Below are positions 30,375 through 41,379 of a stretch of 64,000 nucleotides of DNA, in pieces. The DNA is taken from positions 10,190,453 to 10,254,452 of the forward strand of contig NC_133008.1 in assembly GCF_048564905.1 (NCBI RefSeq), written 5' to 3'. The stretch is from Vicugna pacos (taxonomy: Eukaryota > Chordata > Mammalia > Artiodactyla > Camelidae). Positions within the stretch are counted from its first letter, which is position 1, and every line of letters begins with the position of its first letter. Position numbers and translations under genes: made by a program. The notes beneath the pieces are model-generated. The model was not told the DNA's origin. It did no database searches and saw only the letters and a list, made by a program, of their open reading frames with translations.

Positions 30375-30525
30375 ATTCAAAGTAAAGATACAGATGGCAA
30401 ATAAGCACATGAAAAAGTGCTCACTATCACCAGCAATTTGGTCAATGCAAATTTAAACCACAATGAGATACTTCTGCACACCCATTGCAATGGTAAAAGC
30501 AAACAAACAAAAGCCATCAACACCG
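30375..30525 (+). mobile_element. L1M LINE, ORF2 part (outer element, piece 2)
   Basis: GGCAAATAAGCACATGAAAA, TGCAAATTTAAACCACAATG and AGATACTTCTGCACACCCAT continue ORF2 toward its C-terminus. Confidence 0.85.
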
Positions 30526-30852
30526 CTATGTTGAAACCTGAACTTCTAAAGGTGGTGGTCTTAGGAGGTGGTGCCTGTGGGAGGTAATTAGGTCATGAGG
30601 GTGGAGCCCTCGTGAACAGAATTAGTGCCCTTAAAAAGAGAACCCCCTCCCCCCCCAAAAAGAGCTTCCTCATCCTTTCTGCCATTCAAGGCACAATGAG
30701 AAGTCTGCTAACTAGGAGAAGATCCTCACCTGACCATACTGGCACCTTGATCACAGGCTTCCAGCCTCCAGAACTGTGAGCGATAAATTTTTGTTGTCTA
30801 CAAGCCACCAAGTTTGCGATACTTTGTTATAACAGCCTGAATAGACGAGACA
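30526..30852 (+). mobile_element. MLT1-type MaLR LTR inside the L1M
   Basis: Fossil LTR, plus orientation: GTCTTAGGAGGTGGTGCCTG, GAGGTAATTAGGTCATGAGG, CACCTTGATCACAGGCTTCC, CAGCCTCCAGAACTGTGAGC and TTGTTATAACAGCCTGAATA. The start of the LTR is missing. It separates two parts of one L1M, so it is the younger of the two. Confidence 0.88.
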
Positions 30853-31235
30853 AATACCAAGCGCTGAAAAGGATGCAGAACCACGGGAACTCTCAGACAA
30901 CGTTGGCAGAAATGCGAAATGCTACATCCAGCCACGTTGGAAGAACAGTTTGGTGATTTTTTTTTATATAGTCACATGTCTACTATGTGACCCTGCAATC
31001 TTATTCTAGATGTTTAGCCAAAGGAAATAAAGATACATGTGTCAACAAAAGACCAATCTGCAAATGTTCATAGCAGCTTTATTCATCAGAAACTAGAAAC
31101 AACCTAAATATTCTTCAACTGTTGTATAAATTGTACATCTATACAATGCAATGCTACTAAAAACAGATCAGCTACTGATATATACAACATGGATGATTCT
31201 CAAAGACATTACGTTAATGGAAAGAAGCCAGATAC
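30853..31235 (+). mobile_element. L1M LINE, ORF2 end (outer element, piece 3)
   Basis: GTTGGAAGAACAGTTTGGTG, TATTCTAGATGTTTAGCCAA, AATGTTCATAGCAGCTTTAT and GATGATTCTCAAAGACATTA follow the late ORF2 and 3' UTR order of old L1. The final bases GAAAGAAGCCAGATAC start a target duplication. Confidence 0.75.
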
Positions 31236-31869
31236 TCTTCATTCCTTTGCTAACTGTTTAAGTTTAAAAAGCTAAAGCTCTAAACGTTCTTAAAAACAAT
31301 GAACAGTACATACATGTAAATTTAAAAATACATGTGCAGTAAAAAAAAAAAAAGATCTGTGAAGCCATGAAAGACATAGAAGAAACTTACAAGACATATT
31401 ACTAAGTGAAAACAGCCGGTCTGAAAAGGCTACAAACTGTATGATTCCAACCAAATGACGTTGTGGAAAAGGCACAGCTACAGAAACAGTAGAAACATAG
31501 TGGTTTTCAGGGGTTTGGAGAGAGGGAGGGAGGCAGGAATGAATAGATGGAGCACAAGGGATTTTTAGGGCAATGAAATACTTCTGTAGGATACTGTAGT
31601 GGTGGCTACATGTCATTACGCATTTGTCAAAACCCATAGAATGTACAACATCAAGAGTGAACCCTAATGTAAACTATGGACTTTGGTTGATAATAATGTG
31701 CCCATGTGAGTTCATCGATTGTACCAAATACACCACACTGATGAGGGGTGTTGAGGGAGGGGAGTATATATGTGTGGGTGGGGAGGGTTATATGCAAACT
31801 CTGTATTTTCTGCTCAGTTCTGCTGTGAACCTGAAACTGCTCTAAAAGAATAAAGTTTATTTTTAGAAA
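31236..31869 (+). mobile_element. Second L1M 3' end inserted into the first
   Basis: TGAAGCCATGAAAGACATAG, ACCCTAATGTAAACTATGGA, CTTTGGTTGATAATAATGTG and GAACCTGAAACTGCTCTAAA define an L1M-type 3' UTR. GAAAGAAGCCAGATAC (about 31221-31236) recurs as GAAAGAAGCCAGACAC after the A-rich tail (about 31871-31886), a 15/16 target duplication. 5' truncated. Confidence 0.82.
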
Positions 31870-32155
31870 AAGAAAGAAGCCAGACACAAAAGGCTACACA
31901 CAGTACAATTTTATTTGTATGATAATCTGGAGAGAAAAACCGAAACCCGAGGGACAGAAATCAGCTGAATGGGCTGGGAGGAGGGGAGGGGAGGCACTGA
32001 CAACGTGGGAAAACTTTCTAGGGTGATGGAAATGTTCTGTATCTGGACTATGGTCATGATTACATAGTTCTAAACTTTGTCAAAGTGCATTGAATTGTAC
32101 ACCTAAGAAGGATATATTTTACTGTTTGTAAATTAAATCTCAGTAAACATAACTT
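31870..32155 (+). mobile_element. L1M LINE 3' UTR (outer element, piece 4)
   Basis: CACACAGTACAATTTTATTT, TCTAGGGTGATGGAAATGTT, ATTGAATTGTACACCTAAGA and TGTAAATTAAATCTCAGTAA finish the outer L1M. Confidence 0.82.
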
Positions 32156-33014
32156 TGAACAAAAGGACTGGAAGCATTCAGATTCTGCTCTTCCCCCCCG
32201 TCATAATATATAGAAGTGGTCATAGAGATGAGAAAGCCATCAGTACAATTACTTCAATTGTAGAAATTTATATTGTAGCCCATGCATTTGTTATCAAGCA
32301 TCATAGTCCTGTATACCCCAGAGCACAAAGTCTGTGACATTGGATAATCTTTCTGTCATTATCTTCCGTTTCTATCATCACAAAAAAAAAAAAAGGACTT
32401 TCATTTTCCAAAATGTCCTTTTTCTGGAAAAAAATAATATTTGATTTCTTGCTACCTTGTTTTAATCCACAGTGGAATAGAGGCAGCTTACAAGAATGCT
32501 TTCAGTAAAGCCGTGGCTATAAATAAAAAAAATCAGGGCCAAAGAAAATATACATCACATGAGAAAGTCAAGAATATGGAGGAAGCAGGAAGGTGCATTT
32601 CATGGGCCTCACATACTCATTTAGCTGGGAGTTTCCTGATGGCTGGGAGATGGGAGGGAAATGGAAAAACTAATTAGTCAAGTAACTTACACATCACGTA
32701 ATCAGAAACCTCTAGCTCTTCAGTGGCAGAAAGTGATACGAAGGCAGGACAAACCGCAGATGGTTTTCTCAGCATCTTCCCTCATTTCTAACTGGTTTTG
32801 ATCCGGACAGCGTTAACTCAGCTGGGAAATCCAGGAGCAGACATGGTCTCAGCTTCTCCATCTCTGGCACCTGCCCTGTGCCACCAGGTTTCTGTTCCAA
32901 TGGTCTCCTCTCCTCCAGCCACATGGTTCCTCAAAGAAAAGCAGCGTGGACTCCAGAAAAGGCCCCAGACCAGAAGAAGACTGGGTTCTGGGGTTCAGGC
33001 TTGCCCTGGACACG
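32156..33014. other. Unique sequence, no firm feature
   Basis: Includes an A12 run near 32382. AT-rich to 32.7 kb, then GC-richer. No family or exon recognised. Confidence 0.4.
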
Positions 33015-33145
33015 GACTGGGTTGTTGCATGGATTTGCACAGGCTATTTAGTTCTCTGTACCTCAGTGTCCCCAGTTGTAAAATGGGCATATCCATCCTA
33101 GGAAGATTGCTGTGAGAATTCAGTTAACAAATGTGACAGCTGTGC
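33015..33145 (-). mobile_element. MIR SINE fragment
   Basis: CAGGCTATTTAGTTCTCTGT, ACCTCAGTGTCCCCAGTTGT and AAAATGGGCATATCCATCCT are reversed MIR. Confidence 0.8.
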
Positions 33146-34559
33146 AGGAGATGAGAGTGAGCCAAAGGATGGAGACCTTCTCCCAGGAGGGAGCTGACAT
33201 AAGAACAAAGTTCACTTACTGAAGAGGGGAGGGTAGAAAAATATGGGTCTTTAATTAGATACCTGACCTGCTGAATTAGCCAACCCAAAGAGAGCTGCCT
33301 CACTTCCAGAGTTCTTAGGATGTGAAATAATACGTTTCGTTATTGCTTGAACTAGAGCCAAAATTATCCTAAGTCACCTCCTGTCTGAGACCTGATAATG
33401 CTTAGCCAAAACCACTTTTCCTTCCAGCAACAGTAAAAAAAAAAAAAAAAACCAAAAAACAGAACACTCATATTATACATAGAAGCTTATTTAGAGTTTG
33501 GATCAGAGTCCATTTTTACATAACAAGTTGGAGAAAATTGAATTCACCCAATCTCCTCTTAGAAAGTGATAGCTGTCTTCGTGGGGAAAATAGTTTGATA
33601 TGTGTTTGAGGTCAGAGAGAATGCGGAGCATTTGAACTTGAGCAGAATGGAGGCGAGGACATCATTTGTTGCTTGGGATGGTGTGAAGTGGTGGCGTAAG
33701 GGGGGAAAAGAGGGAAGGGAGCCAGGAGGTGGCAGAGAGCTAGGAGCCACATGGTGTCATGGCTTCTGCTGGACACCCACCCCTGCAGCCCCCCACGTCT
33801 CCCCAGTCTAGTTCAGTGCACAAAAATCACAAAATGCTAATGAAAGCGGACCACCTGTAGTAACCAGGGACAGAGCTGATTTTGGTCTCTAGGAGGTTAG
33901 AGGGTGCAATTACAGCACACGAAAAAGCAAGCGTATGACAGAGAAAGACCCACAACAAGTAAATCCCCGTGAGTTTACCCTCAAATCGAACAGACATTTG
34001 ATTCTCATTAGACTTAATTTTGGTGCCTGAGCAGTAGGGAGCCCCAGGTTATATCTGGGTTGCATGTCTAGTTACGTTACTATTTCTAACACCTGTTTCT
34101 GTGCCACAAATTACGCTGGGCTGTCTGACTTAAACTCTTCCAAAATTTGGACCCCCATTCCATCAGTGATTCTTGTTCTGAGCACTCTTACTTTAAGTTA
34201 GTCTTCCTCACTCTGTGGCCAGTGCAAACCACATTCACCAGCCCCTTTTGGAAAATCATAGCCTTCTGATTCTCAACCAACAGAACTCTTCCCTTCCTAT
34301 CTTGCTTATAGCTCTTTCTCTTACGTCACCATGACATTATTGCTCCTAGAGTTTTCAGCATCTTGAGGGTTTGAATAAAGCCTTTCTGAAGGAAATGCCT
34401 TTGCAGCAGAATTTCCCAACGTGGGCATTCAGACCTGCCATTTGCATAAGTAAGCAGTCGTTTGTACAGATGAAATGAGCAGTTACATATGTGCAGATAG
34501 GTCCTAATAGGTACCGTATGCTTCAATTACCCATTTTCCCAGCACTCCCCCCCACCCCC
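33146..34559. other. Unique sequence, no firm feature
   Basis: A poly-A run (A17) at about 33434. The rest is ordinary, with no repeat I can name. Small frames are unsupported. Confidence 0.4.
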
Positions 34560-35060
34560 GGACTGATTGGTTATTAATGCAACAGATGGAGCCATTTAGC
34601 ACTCGCACACTCCCCAAATGCCACCCTTCCCCTCCTCTTCCCAGACCCACAAGCCTCTCTTGGCATCCTCCACGTCTTTGTCATTGAGGAATAAATGCCA
34701 CTCAGCAGGATTCAACTCATGCCCTTAGTTCCGCTGACAGTCAAATTGCGTTTCCTCAACGAGAGTGCCACTGGGGAAACCCAACAGGCTTCATTGTCAA
34801 GGAGACTCTCAACGGACAAAAACTGGGTTTTTAAATTGCATCCTCCGTAAAAAGCTGGCTTGTTTGGAGTTCTGTCAGCGGGAGGTCTTCGAAGTGTCTG
34901 AAATTCAGGGATAATTGAAGGTTGCTAAGTTGACCCAGAATTTGGATGAGATGCTGGCTCCCTTGTGCACCATCATGGTTGTATTGATAATGTTCGGCAC
35001 CCCCATCAGACCATCAGAGGCTTGGAAAGCTTTAGAGATGAAAGCAAACGGGAAGTTGTA
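34560..35060. promoter_or_regulatory. Candidate conserved non-coding element
   Basis: Non-repetitive for 500 bases, with GATTGGTTATTAATGCAACA, GGTTTTTAAATTGCATCCTC, AGGGATAATTGAAGG and AGGCTTCATTGTCAAGGAGA. A CCAAT-type word, an inverted TAAT and balanced composition fit enhancer-like DNA. An 85-codon frame (34915-35172) is unsupported. Inference only. Confidence 0.25.
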
Positions 35061-35559
35061 TAGGCCAGTGGATTTTAAGCTGACTTCTTTGGAACCCGGG
35101 GGGTCCACAGAGGTACCTAAGGGCAGGAAAAGTCTGACTGGCAGGGATCCTGCCCTTAAAGCCCTGCTTTAACCAGCCCTGTTCCGTTTTTACCTTGTGG
35201 TCTTTATTATTTACTTGGCGTATTCATATGAATAAAAGATCACACAGCCAAAGTAAGTTGGAAAACCAAATATGTTGTTGGTTTCAAATCTGACCTTCTG
35301 AGATCTTTCTAAGGTCTTGAAGTGATGCAGGTAAGGGAGGTGGTGAAACAGAAGCTATTTTTAAATATTTCACAAAGCTTAGTAGAGCATCTCCACGTAC
35401 TGAATGCTCCCCGAAAGGTCAAGCAGTGATCTCATCCATCCCCACCCCCAGCTTCATCTGCCACCTCCACAGAGGTGACTCACCAGCTTGTCCCTCCAGC
35501 ACAGACCCCTTTTCCAGAATCCAGACCTGAATCAACACTTGTCCAAACCACATCCCCTC
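35061..35559. other. Unique sequence, no firm feature
   Basis: Nothing recognised. Confidence 0.35.
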
Positions 35560-36480
35560 TTGTGATTCTCAAGGCATCTCAGCCTTATCAGGTACAAACC
35601 CAAAAATACAATCTCCTCCTTGTCCCCACAAATGAATTCCTTTTTCGCATTCCCATCTCAAGCAACACAAGGCAATTTTCTCTACTGAGCTGCATATAAG
35701 AGAGCCTTACAAATCACCCTCGACAATGCTCTCTCCCTTTCTTTGTGTGTCTAGACCATCACTAGGTCCTGTCAATTCTCCCTTCTTAACGTCTTCATAA
35801 GCCGTTCGCTCTCTCCAGCTCCTCTGATAACCACTCCACGCCAAGAATCACTTGAAGAGGCAACTGTAAAGTTTCCTACCTACTCTCTGCTTCTGTTCCC
35901 CCTCGTCTGCTCCGAACTCCTCCCCACACTGCAGCTGAAGTAGACTTCTGGCAAGACAATTCTGACCACACCTCACCTCCCCTAAAATCACATCACTGTT
36001 TTCATATCTCACAACAAGGAACCCAAAGCTCACCAGGGTGCAAAGCTTTACAAGACCAGGCTCCAGCCTCGCTTCTCACCCCCTGCTCCTTGTGTCCCAG
36101 CCATTCTGGCTTTTCATCAATTCCCCATAAGCATCAGGATCCCTTCCACCTTTGCCAGTGTTGTTCCTTCTGCCCGGAATGCTCTTCCTTTCTTTCTTTG
36201 TCTAGTCAACTCCTACTCATCCTTGGGAGCCCAGCTCATGCTCTGTTATGTCTGGCATTCTTAATCAGGTCTCAGGATTCCAGTCCCTCTTGACCCCTAT
36301 GCCCCCTTCTCTGCAGGACTTGTGACAGTCTGGTTTCTGAATCATTTGATGAAAATCTAACTCTGCTCTAGATGGTAAACTCCATGATAACATGGACCAC
36401 ATCTGCTTCCGTTCATTCCTGTATCTTGAGCATCCAGCACAGGGCCAGCACAGAGCAGATGCTCAACGATATCTGGGAGA
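35560..36480 (+). mobile_element. L2 LINE, long 3' fragment
   Basis: Late part is clear: TGTGTCCCAGCCATTCTGGC, CTGCCCGGAATGCTCTTCCT, CTCCTACTCATCCTTGGGAG, ACTCCATGATAACATGGACC and CATCCAGCACAGGGCCAGCA. Earlier part (35.56-36.08 kb) is weaker. The longest L2 here, non-coding. Confidence 0.75.
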
Positions 36481-36749
36481 CAGAGGAAGGGAGATATTCC
36501 TGCTGTGGCTTAGAAATAGGCTATGTTTTCTCTGATGTCACATTGATAATCTTATGCCAACCAGAAGCTCCCAAGAGCATCAGTGTTTAAAAATGAAGAA
36601 ATGCAGTAATGATTACTCCTGTTAAGTAGATTTCTTTTGCAGGCAGAATCTTTCAAAATAAGTTGGAAAAACAAAATAGAAGCGGTCCTTGATGGAGCGT
36701 TCAAAACCACCCATGCCACCCAACCCCTTTATTTCTCCAAATTGTTTGT
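36481..36749. other. Unique spacer
   Basis: Nothing recognised. Confidence 0.35.
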
Positions 36750-37040
36750 TCAGGCTTTTACATGCACAGTCTCATAGAATCCTCTGAGCAACCTCAGGGG
36801 CTGGTTGATTATCTTTTTTTCTTTTTTAATAAAAGGGGAAACTGAGGATCAGTCATTAAGCAACCTGCTCAACTGCCACAGCTAGAAGGTGAAGAAACCA
36901 GGATTCTAACCTGCATCTGTCTCCCCCATAGTTGAGGAAACCAAAAGAGACAACTGCTCAAGGTCGTGCAGCTAGTAAACGGCAGAAGGACAAGATCGAT
37001 CCCCAGCTCCCACAACACTCTGTTCTTTCCGTAATCATGC
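36750..37040 (+). mobile_element. Two overlapping MIR-like units
   Basis: GGGGAAACTGAGGATCAGTC (about 36835) is a MIR core, and a second TTGAGGAAACCAAAAGAGAC ... AAGGTCGTGCAGCTAGTAAA follows at about 36932, as if two MIR pieces lie head to tail. The first has a T-rich insertion at 36812-36830. Confidence 0.65.
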
Positions 37041-37220
37041 ATATTTTACTATGTTCAAATATCACAAAAAGTATGTAAAGCATCAACAATCTAGAGGTGA
37101 CTTCAACCAGCCTGAGGTTGTGAGTTAGAAAAGGTTCAATTTTCAGTAGTGAACAAGTTCTCCTAGAAAACAGAGCTGGAGGCAAAGCTCTGTACTAACG
37201 TTCGGGGAGTGCGGTGGGGG

Positions 37221-37661
37221 TGAGACAGGAGGGGAGGGGGCAGGGCACGGCCATTAAAAGAATGACACAGCAATTAACACCAAGATGGGGAAGACGCAAG
37301 TGTCAGTAGACCTTGAGCTTCAACATACGCTCACTGAAATACAAGAGTGTGCTAGATGGTCCTCCCACAGGCGCCAGGACAGTTTCAAGGCTGACAGTGA
37401 AAGATCAAAAAGGGGGTGATGGCCCAGTTCCTGGGAACCCCAGCCCCTTCCCCAGAGTCGTTGGCATAATCCTCCCACTTGTTAGCATGTGAAGTTACCG
37501 AGCCCATAAAAGCTAACCACCCCGCACCTCCTGGACTTTCTCTGACCTTCTGAGACAGCCCCTATTCTGTCTGTGGGGTCTGCATCTTTCTGAATAAATC
37601 TACCTTCACTCTACTATAGCTCATTCTTGAATTCTTCCCTGCGTGAAGCCAACGACCCTCA
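37221..37661 (+). mobile_element. Class I ERV LTR, copy A
   Basis: Fossil LTR of a gammaretrovirus-like (ERV1) group. Starts TGAGACAG and ends CCCTCA. Shows a TATA-like CCATAAAAGC at about 37504 and AATAAA at 37593-37598, then the R/U5-type stretch CTTGAATTCTTCCCTGCGTG. It shares its whole order with copy B at 49545. No coding internal region is seen. Moderately old, judged by the differences between the two copies. Confidence 0.65.
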
Positions 37662-37870
37662 TTTGGCGGGGCACATCCCGGGGACTCATCCAAGACCTGC
37701 AACATAGCATCCTCTTGCCCATTTTTCCTGTATCAGACGGGGGGCTGCAGTATCAAAGAGGTGCCGTGAGGGGTAAATGGAAGGGGAACGGTGAAGGAGG
37801 GAGAGGCAAAGCCGGCTGGTTCACTTGGTTCACGACCACCCAGCAGCCCACGACTTGGCAGGAGAACAAG
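37662..37870 (+). mobile_element. Class I ERV leader fragment after LTR copy A
   Basis: Two bases after the LTR come TGGCGGGGCACATCCCGGGG, which fits the position and form of a retroviral primer-binding site (TGG start, two-base spacer as in murine leukaemia virus). Which tRNA it matches is unclear; proline and arginine types are both partly similar. The leader then fades with no gene recognised. The remnant is broken and incomplete. Confidence 0.5.
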
Positions 37871-38249
37871 CCCATGGCTTGGTCACTTGGAGCATTCCAG
37901 AAAGGCAGTGTGGGACCACTGTGTCTCAGAAGCTTCCATCAGTGTTGCGAGAGAGACCCAGTTCAATGGCCCATCTCCAGCTCTCACTGGGCTCTAACTC
38001 TCCTCTTCTAGGTGGTACCACCTGGCCTTGGCAGCCTGCGTGAGTCTGGACCGCTAGCACCTGGGTGCTCCCCCCACAATGGGCACCATGGAGGGCGTGA
38101 TGGAGGGAGGCAGAGACCATAAGCAGCTTAGAGGCTGAGCCATCGGCCAGTGGAAACAGTGCTAGATGTTGCTGGGGCCATGCCACCTGAGACACAAGCC
38201 AAGTGCATCAGCCCAGAGGCAGTGGGGGCCCTCGATCGGGACGGCTTCA
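37871..38249. other. Unplaced sequence after the ERV fragment
   Basis: May include more ERV leader, but I cannot support that. Conflicting short frames only. Confidence 0.3.
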
Positions 38250-38732
38250 TGTGATGGTTAATGTGTCAGCTTCACTGCACTAAAGGATGCCCAGAGAGCT
38301 GGTGATGCATTATTTTTGGGTGTGTCTGGGAGAGTATTTCTGGAAGAGGTTAGCATTTAAACTGGAAGGCTGAGTAAAGACTGCCCTTACCCGTTTGGGT
38401 GGGCATCACTGATCTCATAGAGGGGCTGAATAGACCAAAAGGGTGGAGGAAGGGCAAGTTTCTCTCTGCTTGGGCTGGGGAATCCATCTCCTCCTGCCCT
38501 TGGCCATCAGTGCCCCCTGGTTCTCAGGCATTCGGACTCAGACCAGGACTTTTATACCATTGGTAACTCTGGTTCTCAGACCTTCGGACTCGGACTGGAA
38601 CTGCACCACGAGCGTTCCTGGCCTCCAGTTTGCAGGCAGCAGAACTTGGGTCTTCTTGGCCCCTGTAATCGCATGAGCTAATCCCTCAAAATAAGTCTCT
38701 TTCTATCCCTCTCTATATCCCAATGCACGTCA
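38250..38732 (+). mobile_element. MLT2-type ERVL solo LTR
   Basis: Fossil LTR, plus orientation. Order: TGTGATGGTTAATGTGTCAG, TGCCCAGAGAGCTGGTGATG, GGGTGTGTCTGGGAGAGTAT, TTCTCAGACCTTCGGACTCG, TAATCGCATGAGCTAATCCC. Near full length to about the polyadenylation region; no internal genes. ERVL LTRs of this type are mammal-wide and roughly 80-100 million years old. Confidence 0.8.
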
Positions 38733-38769
38733 CATTTAATTATCCTCTGTCTCAGCTTGGATGCAATGG

Positions 38770-38900
38770 TAGATGGGGAAACAGCATGGACCATGCGGTG
38801 AAAAAGATCCCGTTTTGAATCCTGGCTCCTACCTCCTCAAATCTGAGACTCCTCCGTCACCTGCAGCATGGGGACGATGGTGGTATCCACAAACATCAGA
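38770..38900 (-). mobile_element. Weak MIR fragment
   Basis: TTTTGAATCCTGGCTCCTAC and CTGCAGCATGGGGACGATGG resemble reversed MIR. Confidence 0.45.
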
Positions 38901-39082
38901 TTGGGGTGAGGCCATTTTTCAAGCTTTCCTGGGAGCAGTAGGCAGGGAAGGATGCATGTGCAATTCTGAAAAGTCGGGGGCACACTTTACAGCCATATAT
39001 ATACGACTCTCCTTAAACCCAAGCTATTATTAAAAATGAACATAAATGTGCACAATGTGCATCCCAGTTCATAACACATCAC

Positions 39083-39249
39083 GGTTTTTTTTTCTTTTTG
39101 GGGGGGGATAATTAGGTTTTATTTTGATTAATTAATCAGGTTTTATTTTAATTGATTAATTATTTTAATGGAGGTACTGAGGATTGAACCCAGGACCTCG
39201 TGCATGCTAAGCACATGCTCTACCACTGAGCTGTGTCCCCGTCCCCCTC
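39083..39249 (-). mobile_element. tRNA-derived camelid SINE (vic-1 type)
   Basis: Reversed head GGGGATTGAACC-like wording is seen as GAGGATTGAACCCAGGACCT, with TGCTCTACCACTGAGCTGTG for box A. The AT-rich tail (ATTAATCAGGTTTTATTTTA) lies on the left. CATAACACATCAC at 39070-39082 and CATAATACATCAC at 39250-39262 are a 12/13 target duplication, which fixes both ends. Confidence 0.92.
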
Positions 39250-39429
39250 CATAATACATCACACTTGTTTTAATCATTGAAAATTTCCCTAAACGCAATT
39301 TTAAACAGAAACCAAAGCTCCAGGAAGGAGCTTTATCCTACAAATGTGTATAGCCTCAAAACACACCATCAGAATCCCATTGTGGGTACCTGAGCAGCCC
39401 CGTTTGAAATGTACAATTTAGGCACAGAA

Positions 39430-39606
39430 ACAGCTTCTATTTACTGAATACATGTTAGGCGTTCAACTTGCATTTTCTTATTTGAGTTTCCCCAAAACAC
39501 TATAACGTGGGAGTTACTTCCTCAGCTTTACAGATGAGCATACCAATCTCGGGGAGATTAAGTGCTTGGTCCAAGCTCACACAACGTGGGGCAGTTCAAG
39601 GAAAAA
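39430..39606 (+). mobile_element. MIR SINE, part 1, interrupted by L1
   Basis: TTCTATTTACTGAATACATG, CCTCAGCTTTACAGATGAGC and GTCCAAGCTCACACAACGTG read as MIR. The element breaks off where the L1 fragment begins and resumes at about 39801. Confidence 0.75.
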
Positions 39607-39789
39607 TTTTTTTCCTATTTTATTTTTTGTTGAAGTGTAGTTGATCTACAATGTTCGTTTCAGGTGCACAGCAAAGTAATTCAGTTATACATACACATAC
39701 ACATATATACATATATTTTCAGGTTCTTCTCCATTATAGCTTATTATAAAAATTGAATATAGTTCCCTGTGCTATACAGTAGGTCCTTG
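39607..39789 (-). mobile_element. LINE-1 3' UTR fragment inserted into MIR
   Basis: Reversed L1 3' end: TGAAGTGTAGTTGATCTACA, TTTCAGGTGCACAGCAAAGT, AATTGAATATAGTTCCCTGT and GCTATACAGTAGGTCCTTG. CAAGGAAAAAT (39596-39606) and CAAGGGAGAAT (39790-39800) are a likely 9/11 target duplication. Confidence 0.85.
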
Positions 39790-39800
39790 CAAGGGAGAAT

Positions 39801-39840
39801 CTGAATCCAGGGTTCAGATTTTTTATCCACCGGGCTTCGT
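39801..39840 (+). mobile_element. MIR SINE, part 2
   Basis: CTGAATCCAGGGTTCAGATT corresponds to the 'gattcgaacccag' part of MIR expected right after part 1. Confidence 0.55.
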
Positions 39841-40515
39841 GGTTTCCGAATGCATGTCGATACACCTGGCCCACTGCCAGATCACAGCAGGCACTTCTCG
39901 CTGTCACCACCTCTCGGCATGTGCTAGTCAGCTCCCACCCCCAGGAGCAGGTACTGGAAAGACGCTCCCTCCAGCGTGGGCCAGGCTGTCCCTCACCAGA
40001 GAGATGAATACAATACTTTGACCTCCTGCTCATCACTTGAGCCCAAATCTCTTTCTCTCTCTCTCTCTCTCTGCCTCCCTCCAGATCAGGCAGCCTGCAA
40101 ATCTGCCAAGTGTTCCCCAAAGCTAGCAAGCTGTTACTACTTAGTGGGGAGTCTGCAGAGGGTTACGGCCAGTGTCTACTCTCCATCACCAGGATCAAGA
40201 GCTCCGAAGAGGGAGGGGGCTGCAACCAAGCCGGGAGCCACCTTGCCGGTCAAGGCAGCATTCATGGCCTTGGGAATTTAAACAGCCCCTCGAAAGGGAA
40301 ATGTTACAGATGATTTTCCTCCAAGTGAAAAAATAAGATAAAGAATATTGAGTTTCTGAGTGGAAAGATCCCACACCAAAAGGTCATTGCTATTATTCTG
40401 CTAAGTTGTTCTAAAGAGCATTAGAGTTTGAATGTGGATAGCTGTTTATCTAATCACTCTCTCCTGTAATCTCTTGATTACAACCACCTTGTGCATGACA
40501 GTGATCCCCAATTAT
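39841..40515. other. Unique sequence with a (TC)n tract
   Basis: A TCTC run lies at about 40051-40072. Conflicting frames of 101 and 131 codons are unsupported. Confidence 0.35.
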
Positions 40516-40551
40516 ATCCACCCACCCATCGATCCATCCATCCACCCATCT
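40516..40551 (+). repeat. Short (CCAT/CCAC)n tract
   Basis: CCATCGATCCATCCATCCAC-type units, low complexity. Confidence 0.8.
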
Positions 40552-41379
40552 GTCCCACCCCTTGTCAACAGAGGGTAGCTGCTCTGGACTGGACAATGCC
40601 ACTTCCTTGGCTTCTGCCAACCAGAAACTGAGAACATAGCTGCACTGCCTCTCGCCCTGGCCTTGCCCAGCTCCACATTGAAATGAGCCCACACTTACCT
40701 GTGACACACAACCCTGAAGTCATCACCTTGCGGCCCCCATCCTCACTTCGCTCCTCTCACAGTGTGTGTAGTGGTCGTGCCATCTGGATGATTAGCTCGG
40801 GTTGGGACAGGAGCAAAAGTCCTAAGAAGTTCTGCACATGCTGCCCCACAGGTGACAAGAGGAAGTCCCTCTTTCTATCTTGTTGAAGAAGGAAGCTATC
40901 ACCAGTGGTCGCCGTTTTGCAACCCCTAATGAAATACTGAATTTTGGCATTAACGATGAAAGGACGTTTACCTCAGGAGAAAAGAGACAGTCCCGTCTCA
41001 GCTGCTTCCTGTGCCCAGCACTGCATGCGCAGTGGGACTGGCACAGCCGCCAAGCCAGACAGGGAAGCTTCCGGAGCCCAGCAGCCACCTGCAGGAAATA
41101 CAGAGGACAAAGGAGCGCAGTCAGCGCTGCCAGGGGGTTGCAATCAGTGAAGTCCAGACTGTGGAAAACTTCGAGGACCAATGACTCATTTCCTTCAGTA
41201 ACATCAACAAACTGCAAGATGATGAAGAAAGAATTTAGAGATAAAAAAAAGTCTTAGGAGACGCATTCACTGATCACAAGGTCTCAATTCAAACAAATAA
41301 TCTTTTAGGCAATCAGAAGTATAGATTTTAGATTAAGAATGCGCAGTGGTAGGACCATGAGCCCACCTCTCTCCTCGCA
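40552..41379. other. Unique sequence with unsupported 125- and 131-codon frames
   Basis: A plus frame (40880-41257) and a minus frame (40822-41217) overlap almost fully. Neither has a recognisable domain or signal, so I do not call a gene. An A8 run lies near 41243. Confidence 0.35.

Noticed and set aside
40822-41257. Overlapping 125- and 131-codon frames
   Set aside because: They overlap on opposite strands, have no domain and no splice or promoter context.
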